Positions 16,863-25,459 of a DNA stretch of 64,000 bases are shown in pieces (positions within the stretch are counted from its first letter, which is position 1; every line of letters begins with the position of its first letter). Under the pieces are notes generated by a model. It did not search any database and was not told the origin of the DNA. It saw only the letters and a program-made list of their open reading frames with translations. Origin of the DNA: Candidatus Saccharimonadota bacterium (GTDB lineage: Bacteria > Patescibacteriota > Saccharimonadia > Saccharimonadales > Saccharimonadaceae); contig JAFRKN010000017.1 in NCBI GenBank assembly GCA_017431725.1, positions 83,232-147,231 of the forward strand, in the 5' to 3' direction. A program made the translations under genes and the position numbers.

Positions 16863-18584
16863 ATGTTAAAAATCAAAGGACAGAAAAAAGATCCGATTGT
16901 GCCGCCTTTAAGCATCTCGGCACTTTACAATTTATCCAGTTTCCGTCATTGGAACCAGATTGTCATAAACCAAAAAGAATTCGACTTCACTCGTCGCGAA
17001 TTAAAACACGATCGCAAAATCCTCGCCAAAGCTTTTCTTGCACTCGGCGTTAAAAAGAAAGATATTATTACTGTAGCCACCAGTCGCTCTATGTATGAAA
17101 ATGTCTTAATCTTTCTCGCCGCCAACAAAATTGGTGCTATCGTTAGTTTTTTAGATGAAAAAACTCCTCGCGAAACCCTAATTCATTATATTGAAGAATT
17201 TAAGTCCTCACTCGTTATTACTTATAAATATAATGAAAAACGTATCAAAGAACTAAAACGCGACGCTAAAACCGTCAAAAACATCATTAATTTGGATGGT
17301 AAATTAATCGACGAAGGCGACATCGACGAAGACCAAGAAGAAGATATTGAAATATCTGCCCTGGATCATATATGGATAGGCAAAAAAACTCTCCGCGAAG
17401 TCGCCAAAAAATACAAAGGCCATGTCCCCAAAAATATTTTTGGTGGCAATAATGAAGCTATTATTACTTTTACTTCCGGCTCTACCTCCGGCCCAAAACC
17501 AATGGTCTTCACCAATAAAGCCCTCATCGCTGCTGCGCTTTTTTCTAAAGCTGCTTCTGGCATCAAAATGTGGGATAAAGAAATTAAAACTTGGTTTTCA
17601 TTCGTCAAATTTGATTGCCCCTATGGTTTTTGGACCTCAACTATGACTCCAATTATTGGCGGTAGTTCAGTCATCTTAACTCCAGATATTAACGAGCATA
17701 ATTTTCCCTACTATCTCAGTAAAGATATCAGCGTTCTCCAAACCGTCCCACTCTTCTTCGACACTTTACCAAAAGTTCTACCAGAAGATATTGATCTTTC
17801 ATCGGTAAAAATGTGTATTTCTGGTGGCGAACGTCTTGAAAAACAAGCTTCTCTTGATATCGCCGAATATTTTAGTAAACATGGCGCTATTGTAAAAATG
17901 TGCAACGGTTATGGCGTTGGCGAATGTCTTGGCTCCATTACTGTCGCAGTTGGCTCAACTTATCATCCTGATACTGTCGGTCGCGTTGTGCCCGGCGCCC
18001 ACGTTATGGTCCTAGACCCCGAAACCAAAACAGAATTAGATTTCGGTAAAACCGGACTTCTTTACGTTTCTGGAAAACATACTTTAAATCGTTATTTTAA
18101 CCGCCCCGAACTCACCGAAGAAAAAATCCTTAAAGTTAAAGGTAAGAAATTCATCAATACCGGCGATCTCGCCGCCGTCTCCGAAACCGGTTTTGTTACT
18201 CTAGTCGGTCGCGCTACTTTCTTTATCAATACTGTCCCAGCTAAAGTTTATTACGAAGTCGTTCGCGCCTCTATCGCCCGAAACGAAGTCGTTAAAAGCT
18301 GCTATGTTGTCAAAATGCCCGATAAAAAACTTGGCTGGGCTTCTTGCGCTTTTGTAGTTTTAAACGAAGGAATCGGAAGAAATAACGAAACCCGTCGTAA
18401 AATCGCCAAAGAATCTACCGAGCCTTTCTATATCGGCAAACGCCGCATCGTCCTAAAAGAATATGAAATCCCTAGAAAGGTTGTTTTCTTAGACGAACTT
18501 CCCCTAACTCGCGCCTCCAAAACCGACTTTCGAAAGCTCGAACAAATGGCCAAAGAGCTAGCCAGTGAAGAAAAAGCTAAATAG
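16863..18584 (+). CDS. AMP-dependent synthetase/ligase family enzyme (ANL superfamily)
   Basis: 573 residues. Activates a carboxylic acid as its adenylate. The P-loop-like motif FTSGSTSGPKPMVF is present at about residues 202-215, with GYGVGE, TGDLA and LVGRAT further on. The C-terminal catalytic lysine region reads RASKTDFRKL. The N-terminal half (DFTRRELKHDR, then ALGVKKKDIITVA) is as in acyl-CoA synthetases or NRPS adenylation domains. No carrier protein, thioesterase or lipid gene is adjacent, and the carboxylate substrate cannot be told from sequence. Own promoter; it shares a bidirectional terminator with galU. Confidence 0.85.
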   Translation: MLKIKGQKKDPIVPPLSISALYNLSSFRHWNQIVINQKEFDFTRRELKHDRKILAKAFLALGVKKKDIITVATSRSMYENVLIFLAANKIGAIVSFLDEKTPRETLIHYIEEFKSSLVITYKYNEKRIKELKRDAKTVKNIINLDGKLIDEGDIDEDQEEDIEISALDHIWIGKKTLREVAKKYKGHVPKNIFGGNNEAIITFTSGSTSGPKPMVFTNKALIAAALFSKAASGIKMWDKEIKTWFSFVKFDCPYGFWTSTMTPIIGGSSVILTPDINEHNFPYYLSKDISVLQTVPLFFDTLPKVLPEDIDLSSVKMCISGGERLEKQASLDIAEYFSKHGAIVKMCNGYGVGECLGSITVAVGSTYHPDTVGRVVPGAHVMVLDPETKTELDFGKTGLLYVSGKHTLNRYFNRPELTEEKILKVKGKKFINTGDLAAVSETGFVTLVGRATFFINTVPAKVYYEVVRASIARNEVVKSCYVVKMPDKKLGWASCAFVVLNEGIGRNNETRRKIAKESTEPFYIGKRRIVLKEYEIPRKVVFLDELPLTRASKTDFRKLEQMAKELASEEKAK

Positions 18585-18605
18585 GAAAACTCCTATTTAG
18601 CTTTC
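18574..18605. terminator. Bidirectional terminator between the AMP-binding gene and galU
   Basis: Perfect 14-base inverted repeat (AAAGCTAAATAGGA with its complement) around an AAAC loop, flanked by A and T runs. It includes the stop codons of both convergent genes. Confidence 0.75.
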
Positions 18606-19432
18606 TCACCGCAAACTACATTATTTGCATGTAGCCACCCTTCAACCGAACCCCCATCAAGATATTCGCCACTCGTCGGCGCGACTCTCATCACGCCCCC
18701 CTCTTTTATATATTCATCAATCGGGTCCGTCACCATATATTCTTGATCCTTTGGACCGAAATCATTTTCCCCTACATATTTTACAATCCGTTTCAACAAA
18801 TCCGGCGCCATAATATATTTAGAAACATTAATCAAATTAGAAGGCGCTTCTTCTGGTTTTGGTTTTTCCACTACTCCAACTAATTTTCCGCCTTTTTCCG
18901 ACAAAACCCCATATTTCTCTACTTTTTCTTTATCAATTTCCACCCCCAAAATCGCCGATTCCGTATCATCTTTCACTGCATTCATCAAAGCTTCCGCTGC
19001 CGATTCTCCATCTGGATTCCAAATAAAATCATCCCCCATAAAAACTAGCACCGGCTCTTCAATCTTGTATTCTTGCACTACCATTGCAATCGGTACCGCC
19101 GTTCCATATTTTCCTGATGGATCCTGCACCGCATAATGGATTGTTACGTCCTCTGGTAATGTCTTAGCGAGAGCTAATCTATCTTCTTTCCCTCGGTCGA
19201 TCAAATATTGATTAAGAGCCAAATTATCTTTATAAAACTCCTGCACCTGACACGGCTCCACGTTCGAAATCACCATATAAATATCTTTTACGCCTGCCTT
19301 AATTAACTCTTGTACTGAATAATCCACCAATGGTCGGTTTCCAACCGGCAACATTGATTTTTCAATAATTTTTGTAATCGGTAGTCGCCTCGTTCCCCAG
19401 CCAGCCACCGGAATAATCGCTTTTGTTATCAT
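18593..19432 (-). CDS. galU: UTP-glucose-1-phosphate uridylyltransferase
   Basis: 279 residues. Makes UDP-glucose for glycan synthesis. The nucleotidyltransferase start (AIIPVAGWGTRRLPITK, then EKSMLPVGNRPL) is characteristic, as are VFMGDDF, GVVEKPKPEEAPSNL and GPKDQEYMVTDPI. The second Gly of the usual G-x-G-T-R-x-L-P loop is a Trp, an accepted variant. UDP-glucose could feed the GT8 enzymes encoded at 56-59 kb; that link is inference. A TATAAT lies 9 bases before the ATG, so the leader is nearly absent. Confidence 0.92.
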   Translation of the reverse strand: MITKAIIPVAGWGTRRLPITKIIEKSMLPVGNRPLVDYSVQELIKAGVKDIYMVISNVEPCQVQEFYKDNLALNQYLIDRGKEDRLALAKTLPEDVTIHYAVQDPSGKYGTAVPIAMVVQEYKIEEPVLVFMGDDFIWNPDGESAAEALMNAVKDDTESAILGVEIDKEKVEKYGVLSEKGGKLVGVVEKPKPEEAPSNLINVSKYIMAPDLLKRIVKYVGENDFGPKDQEYMVTDPIDEYIKEGGVMRVAPTSGEYLDGGSVEGWLHANNVVCGEKAK

Positions 19433-19442
19433 AATATAGAAA

Positions 19443-21083
19443 TTATATCACAGTTATCAATGACTTGTCCCACGATTCTGGATAATCATCTTGTCCCAGC
19501 ATCGTCGCAATCGTCGCTGCAACACTAGAGATGCCCGGATTTTCTAAATCCGCCAATCTATATTTATGACAATTATCTGTATTATCATAAATAATACATG
19601 GCACCTGATTCGCTGTATGCGAAGTTTTTTTCATCCCATTTTTATCCAACAATTCCTCCGCATTACCATGATCTGCAACAATCATTAATGCTCCCCCCAA
19701 TTTATCAACTTCTTCTGCAATCCTCGCCAAACTAATATCAATCGCCTCCATTGCCACAATCGTCGCCTCCATATCGGCCGTATGCCCTACCATATCTCCA
19801 CCCGGAAAATTCAACCTCACAAATCTATATTTATCCAAATTACGAATCACTTCATCCGTAATTTCCGCCGATTTCATCCACGGCCTCGTTTCAAAAGGCT
19901 CAGTATAAGAATCAATTTTAATGAAGTCCTCGTTTTTTGCTTTTTCATAACTATTACCATTGAAATAATATGTTACATGTCCAAACTTCACCGTCTCCGA
20001 AATCGCCAACTCCGAAATTTCTTTTTCTCCCAAAAATTGATTTAAAGTTTCCGAAATGTGCACTGGCTCAACCAAACGATGTTCTGGCACGTGTGTATCT
20101 GAATTATATTCTGTCAATCCTACAAAGAATACATCATTTGGCGAATAGTCCCCCCGATTAAAATACGGGAAATCATAATAAGTAAATGCCATCGCAATTT
20201 CAATTGCTCGATCCGCTCGAAAATCAAAATAAATCATCACGTCACCTTTTTCAATTTTCCCTACTGGCTTTTCATGTTCATCTACTATTACAAAAGCTGG
20301 CAAATCTTGATCCTGCACCGCTGGATTAATCCGCCGTAAAATTTCTATTGCTTCTTCTGCTGATCTAAAATAATAATCTGCCGTTGCATTTACCATCATA
20401 TCCCATCCTCTAGCTACTACCGACCAATCATTTTCATATCTATCCGCTACCGTCGTCATTCGTCCTCCGCCCGAAGCTATTTTAATATCAGCATCTGGAA
20501 AACGCTTCACAAATTCTTCAAACTGTCTAATATATTTCGGCTCCGAATGCGGCAAAACATCTCTCCCGTCAAAAATCGCATGCACACGCATCTTTCTTAC
20601 ACCTTCATTATAAGCCTGCTCAATCATTTGTTCTAAATGCGAAATATGACTGTGCACTCCTCCGTCCGAAAAAATTCCGGCAAAATGTAAAGTCGGAGAT
20701 TTAGATTTTTCATCGTGCCATATATCAGTAGAAATAACCGTGCTGTGTTTTTCACTCAAAATTCTCGTTATTGCTCCCTTCCAAGCATCAGAACTAAATA
20801 CTTCTCCTGTGTTAAACGCTTCCTCCATTCTTGCTATACCCTGTTTTATTGCTCGTCCCGCGCCCATTGTATTATGTCCAACTTCTGAGTTACCCATTTG
20901 CCCAACAATCAACCCGACTGCTTCACCCGAAGCATTGAGTGCAATATGTAGATATTCTCGCGCTATCTTTCCCAAAAATGAAGTCCGCGCTTTTGAGACT
21001 GCGTTACCTGGCGAATCTGGTGCTAAGCCCACTCCATCCAAAATAGCCAAAACTATCGGCCCATCATACGATAATTTATCCAT
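19443..21083 (-). CDS. gpmI: 2,3-bisphosphoglycerate-independent phosphoglycerate mutase
   Basis: 546 residues, slightly longer than the usual ~510. Interconverts 3- and 2-phosphoglycerate using two Mn ions. Alkaline-phosphatase-fold motifs are visible: AILDGVGLAPDSPGNAV with the first metal Asp, GQMGNSEVGHNTMGAGR with the phosphoserine (GNSEVGH), DGRDVLP, and MIVADHGNAEELLD near the C-terminus. With pgk and pyk in this window it gives much of lower glycolysis. Start fixed by a TATAAT 6 bases upstream, just inside a 162-base palindrome. Confidence 0.95.
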   Translation of the reverse strand: MDKLSYDGPIVLAILDGVGLAPDSPGNAVSKARTSFLGKIAREYLHIALNASGEAVGLIVGQMGNSEVGHNTMGAGRAIKQGIARMEEAFNTGEVFSSDAWKGAITRILSEKHSTVISTDIWHDEKSKSPTLHFAGIFSDGGVHSHISHLEQMIEQAYNEGVRKMRVHAIFDGRDVLPHSEPKYIRQFEEFVKRFPDADIKIASGGGRMTTVADRYENDWSVVARGWDMMVNATADYYFRSAEEAIEILRRINPAVQDQDLPAFVIVDEHEKPVGKIEKGDVMIYFDFRADRAIEIAMAFTYYDFPYFNRGDYSPNDVFFVGLTEYNSDTHVPEHRLVEPVHISETLNQFLGEKEISELAISETVKFGHVTYYFNGNSYEKAKNEDFIKIDSYTEPFETRPWMKSAEITDEVIRNLDKYRFVRLNFPGGDMVGHTADMEATIVAMEAIDISLARIAEEVDKLGGALMIVADHGNAEELLDKNGMKKTSHTANQVPCIIYDNTDNCHKYRLADLENPGISSVAATIATMLGQDDYPESWDKSLITVI

Positions 21084-21089
21084 AACCTT

Positions 21090-21095
21090 ATTATA
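21090..21095 (-). promoter_or_regulatory. -10 element of gpmI (leaderless)
   Basis: Minus strand TATAAT, 6 bases before the ATG at 21083. Confidence 0.55.
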
Positions 21096-21107
21096 CTATC
21101 TTTTTAA

Positions 21108-21269
21108 AAAAATAGAATGCTATTTTCTGAAACATTTGAAATCCCCCATATAAAAAATACAACTCACCGGATTGCTAAGGAAACTGCAATTTCCGAAGCA
21201 ATCCGACGAGTGTTGTATTTTTTATCTTGGCGGGTATTTCAACGTTGAAGAAAATAGTATTCTATTTTT
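21108..21269. repeat. Very long imperfect palindrome between arcD and gpmI
   Basis: About 162 bases fold into one hairpin. Matched arms include 21108-21128 with 21249-21269, the AAAAAATACAACTC block with its complement at about 21209-21223, and CGGATTGCT with AGCAATCCG; the apex is GGAAA/TTTCC. It includes the arcD stop codon. Probably works as a terminator or mRNA-stabilising structure. It lacks the GC-rich core of copies A-D. Confidence 0.8.
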
Positions 21270-23073
21270 ATAATGAGAATAGACAAAGCACTACGATATT
21301 AATTACCGCAATACAAGCTACTACTCTAATTCCCCACTTAAACCAAGTTGAATAATCAACTTTCGCAAGAGCAAGGCCCGCCATGATTGCACCACAGGTC
21401 GGCGTAATCAAATTGACAAGACCATTCGCAGCCACAATCGTCATAGCTGCTACGTTGGTACTATAACCAAGGTTTGCTGCCACTGGCGCAATAATCGGTG
21501 TAGATAACGTTGCAAGACCAGAAGAAGATGGCACTAATACCGAAAGCACTACATGCAACAAATAGTTCAAAGGCACAAATGCCATTTCTGGCAACGTCGC
21601 CAAGAAATTCGAAGCATTATAGATAATATAATTATCAAGCGCGGTCTCAGCCATTAACACCGATGCACCACGTGCTACGGCAATAATTAACACCACTCCA
21701 ATCATATCATCCGCACCATCAATAAACGTGTCAACAAAGCCATGCTCACCCTGACGGTTAATAATAGCAAGTATAATTGATGCAATTAAGAACCACAAAG
21801 CCGCTTCATAGAACCACCAAAGTCCAAGCGGTGCTCCAGTCAACCATCCCGTCCATGAATCAAAGAAGGTAATTCCAAAATCACCCCACGGAATAAACCC
21901 AACAATCATCACGAGGAAAGCTAAACTAAACACTATTAACGAAGCAATTTGTTTGCCAGTTAATTTTTCAGTCTCATCTTTTCCTTCCAAGAAATTACCA
22001 TATTTCTTTTCAGCCATCGCTTGTTCACGCAAGCTTAAGAAAGTAGAACCCTTATCGCGTTGCACCTTTTTAGCGTATTTCACTACAAAGAATGCCGAAA
22101 TTGCCAATGTAGTCAACCACAACACTGTAGCAATTAAAATCACCGTACCCTGATTAAATTCAATACCAGCGTCTTTCATTGCCGATACAGCTACACCAGT
22201 TGCAAATGGGTTAATCGTAGAGCCTAACACACCAGAACCCGCACCAAGTAAGATAGTTGCCACACCTACAAGCGGATCCATTCCTGCCGCAAACATCGTT
22301 GCCGCAATTAATACATAAAACCCTACACTTTCTTCCAAGAAACCGTAAGTAGTACCGAGTATAGAGAAGATAAACATCAATAAAAGAATCAACAAGTATT
22401 CTTTACCGTGCATCTTTCTAACTAAAATCTTAATACCTGTTTCCAATGCTTTGGTCTTTGCCATAATAGCCAAGAACCCACCGAGCACCATTACGAAGAT
22501 ACAAACATCAATCGCATCAGCAAAACCTAAGATTGGAGCCATCAAAATTTGATAAAGTTGAGCCCCCACCACGCCAGAACCATCCACAATGGCACAACCT
22601 TCTTCGCCATAAACTTCTTCACAAGCTTCCAACGAATCAAAGGTCTCAGCTTCTGTTGATTTTGCAATCGCTACTAACTCTTCTCCACTCGAAACCACAC
22701 CATCAGTAGTAGCTTCTTCTTCCAACACTACTTCTTCGCTACTGCGATTCGACATCTCATCATCAGCTACCTCTTCATTGGTTACCATCCGGCTTTCTGA
22801 CAAATTTTCATCAGTCACTTCGTCACTAACAACTGGTTCAAAAGCCCCTTCTTCGGACGATTCTAATTCCAAACCTTCAGCCGGAGCCTCGTCTTCCCAT
22901 TCACCAGGTCCAACTTCTACACTTGAAGCCTCATCTTCAAGCACAGCTGCCGTATATTGTGGCTTCGGTAAAACATGCGACAAAATGCCGAGTAAAATAA
23001 TCAAAATCATAATAATCGAGTATGCCGATAGCATTGCTCGACTATGTTTCTTCCGATTTTTCTTCCTAAACAT
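21268..23073 (-). CDS. arcD: YfcC-family transporter, probable arginine/ornithine antiporter, with acidic extracellular loop
   Basis: 601 residues, about 12 membrane segments. Belongs to the YfcC / C4-dicarboxylate anaerobic carrier family. Conserved blocks: ILMAPILGFADAIDVCIFVM (about 176-195), EESVGFYVLIAATMFAAGMD, VLVPSSSGLATLSTPIIAPV, and VNLITPTCGAIMAGLALAKV near the end. Arginine/ornithine exchange is inferred from its place directly downstream of arcA. Unusual: between membrane segments 1 and 2 lies a stretch of about 100 very acidic residues (about 45-150) with a Cys pair (CEEVYGEEGC) after it, much longer than this loop normally is. The start is 51 bases from the arcA stop; the stop lies in a long palindrome. 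Confidence 0.85.
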   Translation of the reverse strand: MFRKKNRKKHSRAMLSAYSIIMILIILLGILSHVLPKPQYTAAVLEDEASSVEVGPGEWEDEAPAEGLELESSEEGAFEPVVSDEVTDENLSESRMVTNEEVADDEMSNRSSEEVVLEEEATTDGVVSSGEELVAIAKSTEAETFDSLEACEEVYGEEGCAIVDGSGVVGAQLYQILMAPILGFADAIDVCIFVMVLGGFLAIMAKTKALETGIKILVRKMHGKEYLLILLLMFIFSILGTTYGFLEESVGFYVLIAATMFAAGMDPLVGVATILLGAGSGVLGSTINPFATGVAVSAMKDAGIEFNQGTVILIATVLWLTTLAISAFFVVKYAKKVQRDKGSTFLSLREQAMAEKKYGNFLEGKDETEKLTGKQIASLIVFSLAFLVMIVGFIPWGDFGITFFDSWTGWLTGAPLGLWWFYEAALWFLIASIILAIINRQGEHGFVDTFIDGADDMIGVVLIIAVARGASVLMAETALDNYIIYNASNFLATLPEMAFVPLNYLLHVVLSVLVPSSSGLATLSTPIIAPVAANLGYSTNVAAMTIVAANGLVNLITPTCGAIMAGLALAKVDYSTWFKWGIRVVACIAVINIVVLCLFSL

Positions 23074-23124
23074 TTTAAATCCTTTTTAAATTAATATTAT
23101 CCCCCTTAAAATTCTTCGTTCCTG

Positions 23125-24354
23125 CTATGCCTCCTCTCTGACTAACGCCATACTCATACAGTGCGTTCCACCTCGCCCACGCGAAAGTTCTGAGCTCGGA
23201 ATCTCAATCACTCTCACGCCATGTTTTCGGAGTGTTTCATTCGTCACAAAATTTCTGTCATAGGCAGTCACTACGCCAGGTTTGACACAAAGCAAATTCA
23301 CCCCATCGCTCCATTGTTCTCTTTCTGCATCAATCCTGCGGCCACCGCCACATTTTATCAATTCAACCTTATTCAAATGCAGATATTTCTCCAACACCTT
23401 TTGCAAGCTCTGGTGAATCTCCACAATATCAAGTTCTCCACCTGCTCCCTTTGTAATTTCATAAATCGTTGAAATATCCATAATTGCATCCTGTACCGCA
23501 AATTTATCTACATCAACTTGTGTCATTACTGTATCAAGATGCATAAAAGATCTTTCATCCGGAATATCAATTGCTAGTACATATTTAAAGGTGTTATTCT
23601 TATCTTTAAACAGATTCTTCGCAAAAGTTGCAATCGCGTCTGGTTCCGTCCTTTGCGAAATTCCAATCGCCACCACTTCCTTTGACAAAACTTGAATATC
23701 ACCTCCTTCAATTGAATATGGTTCTGTTCGATCATAATATAATTTAACATCATCATAAAACGGATGATATTTAAAGACATAATCAATGAACATCGATTCA
23801 CGATTCCTAGTTGTTGCCCACATTTTATGCAAAGTTGCCCCTCTACCAATCGTGGCCAGCGGATCTCTTGGACAATAAATATTTGGGATCGGATCCAAAA
23901 TCATTTTTCCAAGATCTCGTGTCGCATAAAATCCAGAAATATTTCTTAACTTCTTTAATTCTGTAATATCTGTCCCAGCAATACATTTACTTACCAAATC
24001 ACGATTATCCTTAAAACTATCCAAAAAATCAAAACAGTGTTTAGCCACCTTCGCAGAAGTTACTCCTGCCTCTTCTATAAATTGTTCAATAAATTTTTTT
24101 CGCACTGTGCGACCACCCGCATCCAAAGCTTCCGCCACTAAATCTGTGACATAAACAACTTCCACTCCTTCCGACCTCAAAGCATTCGAAAAAGCATCGT
24201 GTTCTTGCTTTGCTACTTTTAAATACGGAATTTCATCAAACAACAAACGATTCAAAGAATTTGGCGTTAAATTTAAAAATTCGTCTCCTGGTCTATGTAA
24301 CAAGACTTTCTTGAGCGGTGCTATCTCACTAAAGTTACATATTGTATTTTTCAT
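23125..24354 (-). CDS. arcA: Arginine deiminase
   Basis: 409 residues. Hydrolyses arginine to citrulline and ammonia, first step of the ADI pathway. Catalytic and substrate motifs: FMHLDTVMT (His/Asp), EGGDIQVLS, and the nucleophile C399 in RGRGGTHCMSMALVR at the C-terminus. ILHRPGDE-like start (VLLHRPGDEF) is typical. It overlaps the arcB stop by 4 bases, and arcD follows. Together with arcC (divergent) the full arginine-to-ATP route is present. This pathway is well known in host-associated Saccharibacteria. Confidence 0.97.
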   Translation of the reverse strand: MKNTICNFSEIAPLKKVLLHRPGDEFLNLTPNSLNRLLFDEIPYLKVAKQEHDAFSNALRSEGVEVVYVTDLVAEALDAGGRTVRKKFIEQFIEEAGVTSAKVAKHCFDFLDSFKDNRDLVSKCIAGTDITELKKLRNISGFYATRDLGKMILDPIPNIYCPRDPLATIGRGATLHKMWATTRNRESMFIDYVFKYHPFYDDVKLYYDRTEPYSIEGGDIQVLSKEVVAIGISQRTEPDAIATFAKNLFKDKNNTFKYVLAIDIPDERSFMHLDTVMTQVDVDKFAVQDAIMDISTIYEITKGAGGELDIVEIHQSLQKVLEKYLHLNKVELIKCGGGRRIDAEREQWSDGVNLLCVKPGVVTAYDRNFVTNETLRKHGVRVIEIPSSELSRGRGGTHCMSMALVREEA

Positions 24355-25355
24355 TGTTTTTCCTCCTTCTTATACATTGTTAAGAACATTACTGCTTTAA
24401 TTGTGTGCATACGATTTTCTGCCTCATCAAACACAATCGAACGCTCCGACTCAAATACTTCATTTGTGACTTCCATTTCTCTTAAATCAAATTTTTCATA
24501 GACGTCTCTCGCCACAGATGTATTTAAATCATGAAACGATGGCAGTGCGTGCAAAAATACCGTCTCTGGTTTTGCTTGATTCATCATTTCCATCGTTACC
24601 TGATAAGGCTTCAGCAACTTTATTCTCTCCCCCCACATTTCCTTATCTTCGCCCATTGAAAGCCAAACATCCGCATAAATTGCATCCGCTTTTCCATTCA
24701 GAGCCGACAAATCATTAGTCACGGTAATCGTACAGCCATTCTTCTCTGCAATTGGTCGACATTTCTCGACTATTTCATCCGACGGTTTCAAAGCTTCTGG
24801 GCCACAAGCGATATAATTTACTCCCATCTTTGCGCTCATCGCCATCAAAGAATTTGCCACATTATTTCTCGCATCCCCTACAAATGCCAATGTCAAACCT
24901 TTCAGGTGCCCAAAATGTTCTTCCATTGTCATAAAATCTGCTAGAACCTGGGTGGGATGGCACTCATCAGTTAATCCATTCCAAACTGGCACACTAGCAT
25001 ATTTTGCTAAATCATCTACAATTTTTTGATCGAATCCACGATATTCAATTCCATCATAGAATCTCGACAACACTCGTGCCGTATCCGCAATCGATTCTTT
25101 ATGCCCCATTTGCGAACCCGTTGGATCAAGATAAGTCACCCCCATCCCCAGATCATATCCCGCTACCTCAAACGAGCATCTCGTCCTAGTTGAAGTTTTT
25201 TCAAATAAAATTGCAATATTTTTATTTGGAAAAACCTTATGGCTCCGCCCCTCCCTCTTCATTTCTTTAAATTTTTTAGCTGTCGCTAGCATATAACGAA
25301 GCTCTTCTTCGTTAAAGTCTAGAATTCTTAAGAAATCTCTTCCGTAAAAATCCAT
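24351..25355 (-). CDS. arcB: Ornithine carbamoyltransferase (catabolic)
   Basis: 334 residues. In the ADI pathway it phosphorolyses citrulline to ornithine and carbamoyl phosphate. Carbamoyl phosphate loop STRTR at 55-59, HPTQ at 133-136, and the ornithine-specific SMG loop (DVWLSMGE) at 233-235. The usual HCLP motif reads HALP (269-272), followed by SFHD: the conserved Cys that lines the ornithine site is Ala here. Preceded by AAGGGTG and a TATAAT, with a short leader. First gene of arcB-arcA-arcD. Confidence 0.95.
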   Translation of the reverse strand: MDFYGRDFLRILDFNEEELRYMLATAKKFKEMKREGRSHKVFPNKNIAILFEKTSTRTRCSFEVAGYDLGMGVTYLDPTGSQMGHKESIADTARVLSRFYDGIEYRGFDQKIVDDLAKYASVPVWNGLTDECHPTQVLADFMTMEEHFGHLKGLTLAFVGDARNNVANSLMAMSAKMGVNYIACGPEALKPSDEIVEKCRPIAEKNGCTITVTNDLSALNGKADAIYADVWLSMGEDKEMWGERIKLLKPYQVTMEMMNQAKPETVFLHALPSFHDLNTSVARDVYEKFDLREMEVTNEVFESERSIVFDEAENRMHTIKAVMFLTMYKKEEKQ

Positions 25356-25380
25356 ATTTCACCCTTTTTACTTACTACAT

Positions 25381-25386
25381 ATTATA
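25381..25386 (-). promoter_or_regulatory. -10 element of arcBAD
   Basis: Minus strand TATAAT, then a short leader with AAGGGTG before the arcB ATG at 25355. Confidence 0.55.
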
Positions 25387-25415
25387 TATTAAGTTTATTT
25401 TAAACACAAGTAGTT

Positions 25416-25440
25416 TATAATAACTCAAACGATTATTATA
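25416..25440. promoter_or_regulatory. Inverted repeat in the arcB/arcC intergenic region (candidate operator)
   Basis: TATAATAA, 9-base spacer, TTATTATA: a perfect dyad located at about -20 to -44 of the predicted arcC start, over its -35 region. The regulator is unknown; the AT content makes chance occurrence possible. Confidence 0.4.
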
Positions 25441-25447
25441 CTTATGC

Positions 25448-25453
25448 TATAAT
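25448..25453 (+). promoter_or_regulatory. -10 element of arcC (leaderless)
   Basis: TATGC then TATAAT, 6 bases before the ATG at 25460. Confidence 0.6.
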
Positions 25454-25459
25454 TAAACT

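Noticed and set aside
23574..23849. Minus-strand 91-codon frame inside arcA
   Set aside because: Out-of-frame shadow of a well-supported gene, with no ribosome-binding site or family likeness.
25416..25440. ArgR box
   Set aside because: The dyad is composed of TATAATAA/TTATTATA and does not resemble the ARG box half-site enough to name the regulator.
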